DNA from: Onishia niordana
GTDB lineage: Bacteria; Pseudomonadota; Gammaproteobacteria; Pseudomonadales; Halomonadaceae
Assembly: GCF_004798965.1 (NCBI RefSeq)
Contig: NZ_SDSD01000008.1
Location: 62,001-126,000, forward strand
Direction: 5' to 3'
Length of the DNA stretch: 64,000 nucleotides
In this document: one piece after another, positions 62,678 through 64,000 of the stretch
How the letters are laid out: the number at the start of each line of letters is the position of its first letter
Numbering within the stretch: position 1 is the first letter of the stretch
Notes under the pieces: generated by a model
The model's database searches: none
What the model saw: the letters and a program-made list of their open reading frames with translations, nothing else
Told to the model about the DNA's origin: nothing
Translations under genes and position numbers: made by a program

Positions 62678-63241
62678 ATGAGCGAAAAACTGGAGCCGTT
62701 CATACTGTTCCGAGAAAAAGCTGAAAAGCTTTTAGACAGTTCGTTTGCAAAAGAGATGGCAAAGCCTACAGGAGTAGATATTAGTTGGACTGATGAGGGC
62801 CAAATTGCTGGTCATCGAGGTCCAGGTCAGGAGTCTATCGACGCATATCTTTTAACCTTTAGGTTTTTCATCCTGGGAAACGAAAGCATTTCCTTTAAAA
62901 ATATGGGAAAAAATTTCCATGAAGGGATTAATGATCAAGAGCTTTATAAAAAGTTTGAAGGGGTAAGAACAGCACTCAACCAGTTCCTAGACGGTGACTC
63001 GAGCTTCAACGTACAAGGAATGATCAGTAGGCGGCAGCTAATGGAAGTATTCATCTTTGGCGACCTTAGCCATGCTAATCATCGAGATAAAAGAAACCGC
63101 TACAAGTCTTGGATGGCTAACGAATTTATGGCCGAACTCATGAAGAATGAATTTAGGCTCATTATTGGGACGACGCTTATTGCCATCGCCCATGTTGACA
63201 AGCTGTGCAAAGAGGCAATTGATCGGCATGCGAATATATAA
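62678..63241 (+). CDS. AT-rich orphan gene, possible integron-type cassette
   Basis: A 187-residue soluble, helix-rich protein that I do not recognise. Segments include RFFILGNESISFKNM, QELYKKFEGVRTALNQFLD and LMKNEFRLIIGTTLIAIAHV; no membrane segment or signal is clear. Base composition is near 40% G+C by eye against about 65% around it, and codon use is AT-rich, which suggests recent transfer. GAGG lies 7 bases before the ATG. The stop codon TAA runs into an attC-like sequence, the arrangement of a gene cassette. Neighbours give no functional clue. Confidence 0.75.
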   Translation: MSEKLEPFILFREKAEKLLDSSFAKEMAKPTGVDISWTDEGQIAGHRGPGQESIDAYLLTFRFFILGNESISFKNMGKNFHEGINDQELYKKFEGVRTALNQFLDGDSSFNVQGMISRRQLMEVFIFGDLSHANHRDKRNRYKSWMANEFMAELMKNEFRLIIGTTLIAIAHVDKLCKEAIDRHANI

Positions 63242-63282
63242 CAAGGCAATCAACTACGCGCCGGTTATCGTGGCGTTAAAAA
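63236..63282 (+). other. attC-like recombination site (tentative)
   Basis: Begins ATATAACAAGGCAATCAA, overlapping the stop codon of the orphan gene as cassette attC sites do (compare RYYYAAC), and ends GGCGTTAAA (compare GCGTTRRRY). The centre CGCGCCGGTTATCGTGGCG can fold only weakly. At 47 bp it is short and degenerate, and no integrase gene is in the window. Confidence 0.35.
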
Positions 63283-63457
63283 CATTTGACTCAGATTCCT
63301 AGAATAACCGCAACACGTTGGACCATACGATAAAACAGGAGAGGCACCGGCACCTTTCCCGGCTCACAGTTCAAAGTAAGCTAGAGATCGGTGCAGCCCG
63401 CTCGAAAGACCGCCTCGTCCACGCCGATGGTAGTGAGGTTGAAAGGAGTCAGCCCAC

Positions 63458-64000
63458 TCAGCCCCCGCGCACCTGGCGCGGGGTCTTGGCGAAGTGGTCC
63501 CGAAAGGCCCGCGAGAAGCTCGAGGCGCTGGTGAAGCCGCAGGCGAGCCCCACGGACAGGACATCCAGGTCGGTCTCGGCCAGTAGCTGGCGGGCACGCT
63601 CAAGGCGCAGCTGCAGGTACCACTGGCGCGGCGTGGCGCCCAGCTCCTGCTCGAAAAGACGCTGCAGCTGACGCGAGGAAATGCCGCTGCGCTCGGCCAC
63701 TGCCGCGAGCGTCAGCGGGGTCTCCAGGTGGCGCTCCATCATCGCCACGGCATCGACCAAGTGCCGACGGTGGGTGCCCAGTCGCCGCGCCAGGGTCATG
63801 CGCTGCTGGTCGCGGCGGGTGCGCATGCGCTCGTGAATCAGCTGCTCGGAGACGTCGATGGCCAGTGCCTGGCCGTGACGCCGGGCAATCACCTCCAGCG
63901 CCATGTCCATGGCCGCGGCGCCTCCGGCACAGGAGAAACGCCGCGGGCCGAGTTCGAACAGCTCGTCGCTGGTGGCGATCGAGGGAAAGCGCTCGCGAAA
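63458..64000 (-). CDS. GlxA-type AraC regulator, partial (start beyond window)
   Basis: The C-terminal 180 residues of a regulator whose start lies to the right of the window. The visible part begins in the amidotransferase-like domain (LGPRRFSCAGGAAAMDMAL) and ends with the AraC domain (LAAVAERSGISSRQLQRLF, VLSVGLACGFTSASSFSRAF, stop at 63458). It is the third such regulator in 13 kb. A link to the amino-acid transporter and aminotransferase operon (as ArgR in Pseudomonas) is a guess from position. Confidence 0.88.
   Translation of the reverse strand, partial: FRERFPSIATSDELFELGPRRFSCAGGAAAMDMALEVIARRHGQALAIDVSEQLIHERMRTRRDQQRMTLARRLGTHRRHLVDAVAMMERHLETPLTLAAVAERSGISSRQLQRLFEQELGATPRQWYLQLRLERARQLLAETDLDVLSVGLACGFTSASSFSRAFRDHFAKTPRQVRGG

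Noticed and set aside
1..64000. tRNA, rRNA, insertion sequences, prophage genes
   Set aside because: None was recognised on either strand by eye; no transposase, integrase or phage structural motif appears in any frame. A covariance-model scan would be needed to exclude small RNAs.

Overview
The window looks like chromosomal DNA of a moderately halophilic gammaproteobacterium, most likely Halomonas or a close relative. The evidence is high G+C (about 65% by eye), acidic proteins, the glnA-ntrB-ntrC order, and dense genes for quaternary-amine (carnitine, glycine betaine) metabolism. This assignment is inferred; no rRNA or species marker is present. I see no insertion sequence, prophage, CRISPR array or tRNA.

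Layout. 1-3916: end of a pgaABCD locus for poly-N-acetylglucosamine (pgaA cut by the window edge). 3990-7207: RNase T2, an ATP-grasp protein, dGTPase. 7298-12226 (minus): glnA, a DUF4124 protein, ntrB and ntrC, with a sigma-54 promoter and two NtrC-like sites upstream of glnA. 12865-20465: a glycosyltransferase-like protein, typA, a dienelactone hydrolase, a DAACS symporter, a small Fur-box gene, a glycerophosphodiesterase and DUF4202. 20660-23712: zinc uptake, with a Zur-like box, a 48-residue His-rich membrane ORF, znuC, znuB and a very His-rich znuA. 23807-28469: an AttEFGH-like ABC system (ATPase, FtsX permease, CrtC/AttH protein). 28646-32301: small housekeeping and stress genes, including an orphan betaine-type binding protein, gloA, an NlpC/P60 lipoprotein and a peroxiredoxin.

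32510-39174 is the best candidate for a poorly described system. Seven same-strand, mostly overlapping genes encode a thermostable-hemolysin-family protein, an AMP-forming ligase, a haem-oxygenase-like diiron protein, an SDR reductase, a secreted TPR-like protein and a two-component pair. It reads like a regulated pathway that activates, oxidises and reduces an acyl or carboxylic substrate.

39343-46942: a small membrane protein, a DD-carboxypeptidase, a Fur-box DUF2061 gene, a chemoreceptor, and a LemA/TPM cluster.

47125-62165 is a quaternary-amine and amino-acid island. It holds the carnitine route (cdhC, cdhA, cdhB, a BCCT transporter, a CdhR-like regulator), a gamma-butyrobetaine dioxygenase, and a likely trimethylaminoethylphosphonate pair (TmpA-like dioxygenase plus TmpB/PhnZ-like HD oxygenase) with a divergent GlxA-type regulator. 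An orphan ProX-like binding protein, an aminotransferase and a polar amino-acid ABC transporter follow. The carnitine, butyrobetaine and phosphonate routes would all end in glycine betaine, an osmolyte and carbon source for a halophile.

At 62678-63241 lies an AT-rich orphan gene whose stop codon runs into an attC-like sequence, so it may be a captured gene cassette. The window ends inside a third GlxA-type regulator. Short tandem repeats of 6-18 bp recur near gene ends throughout.
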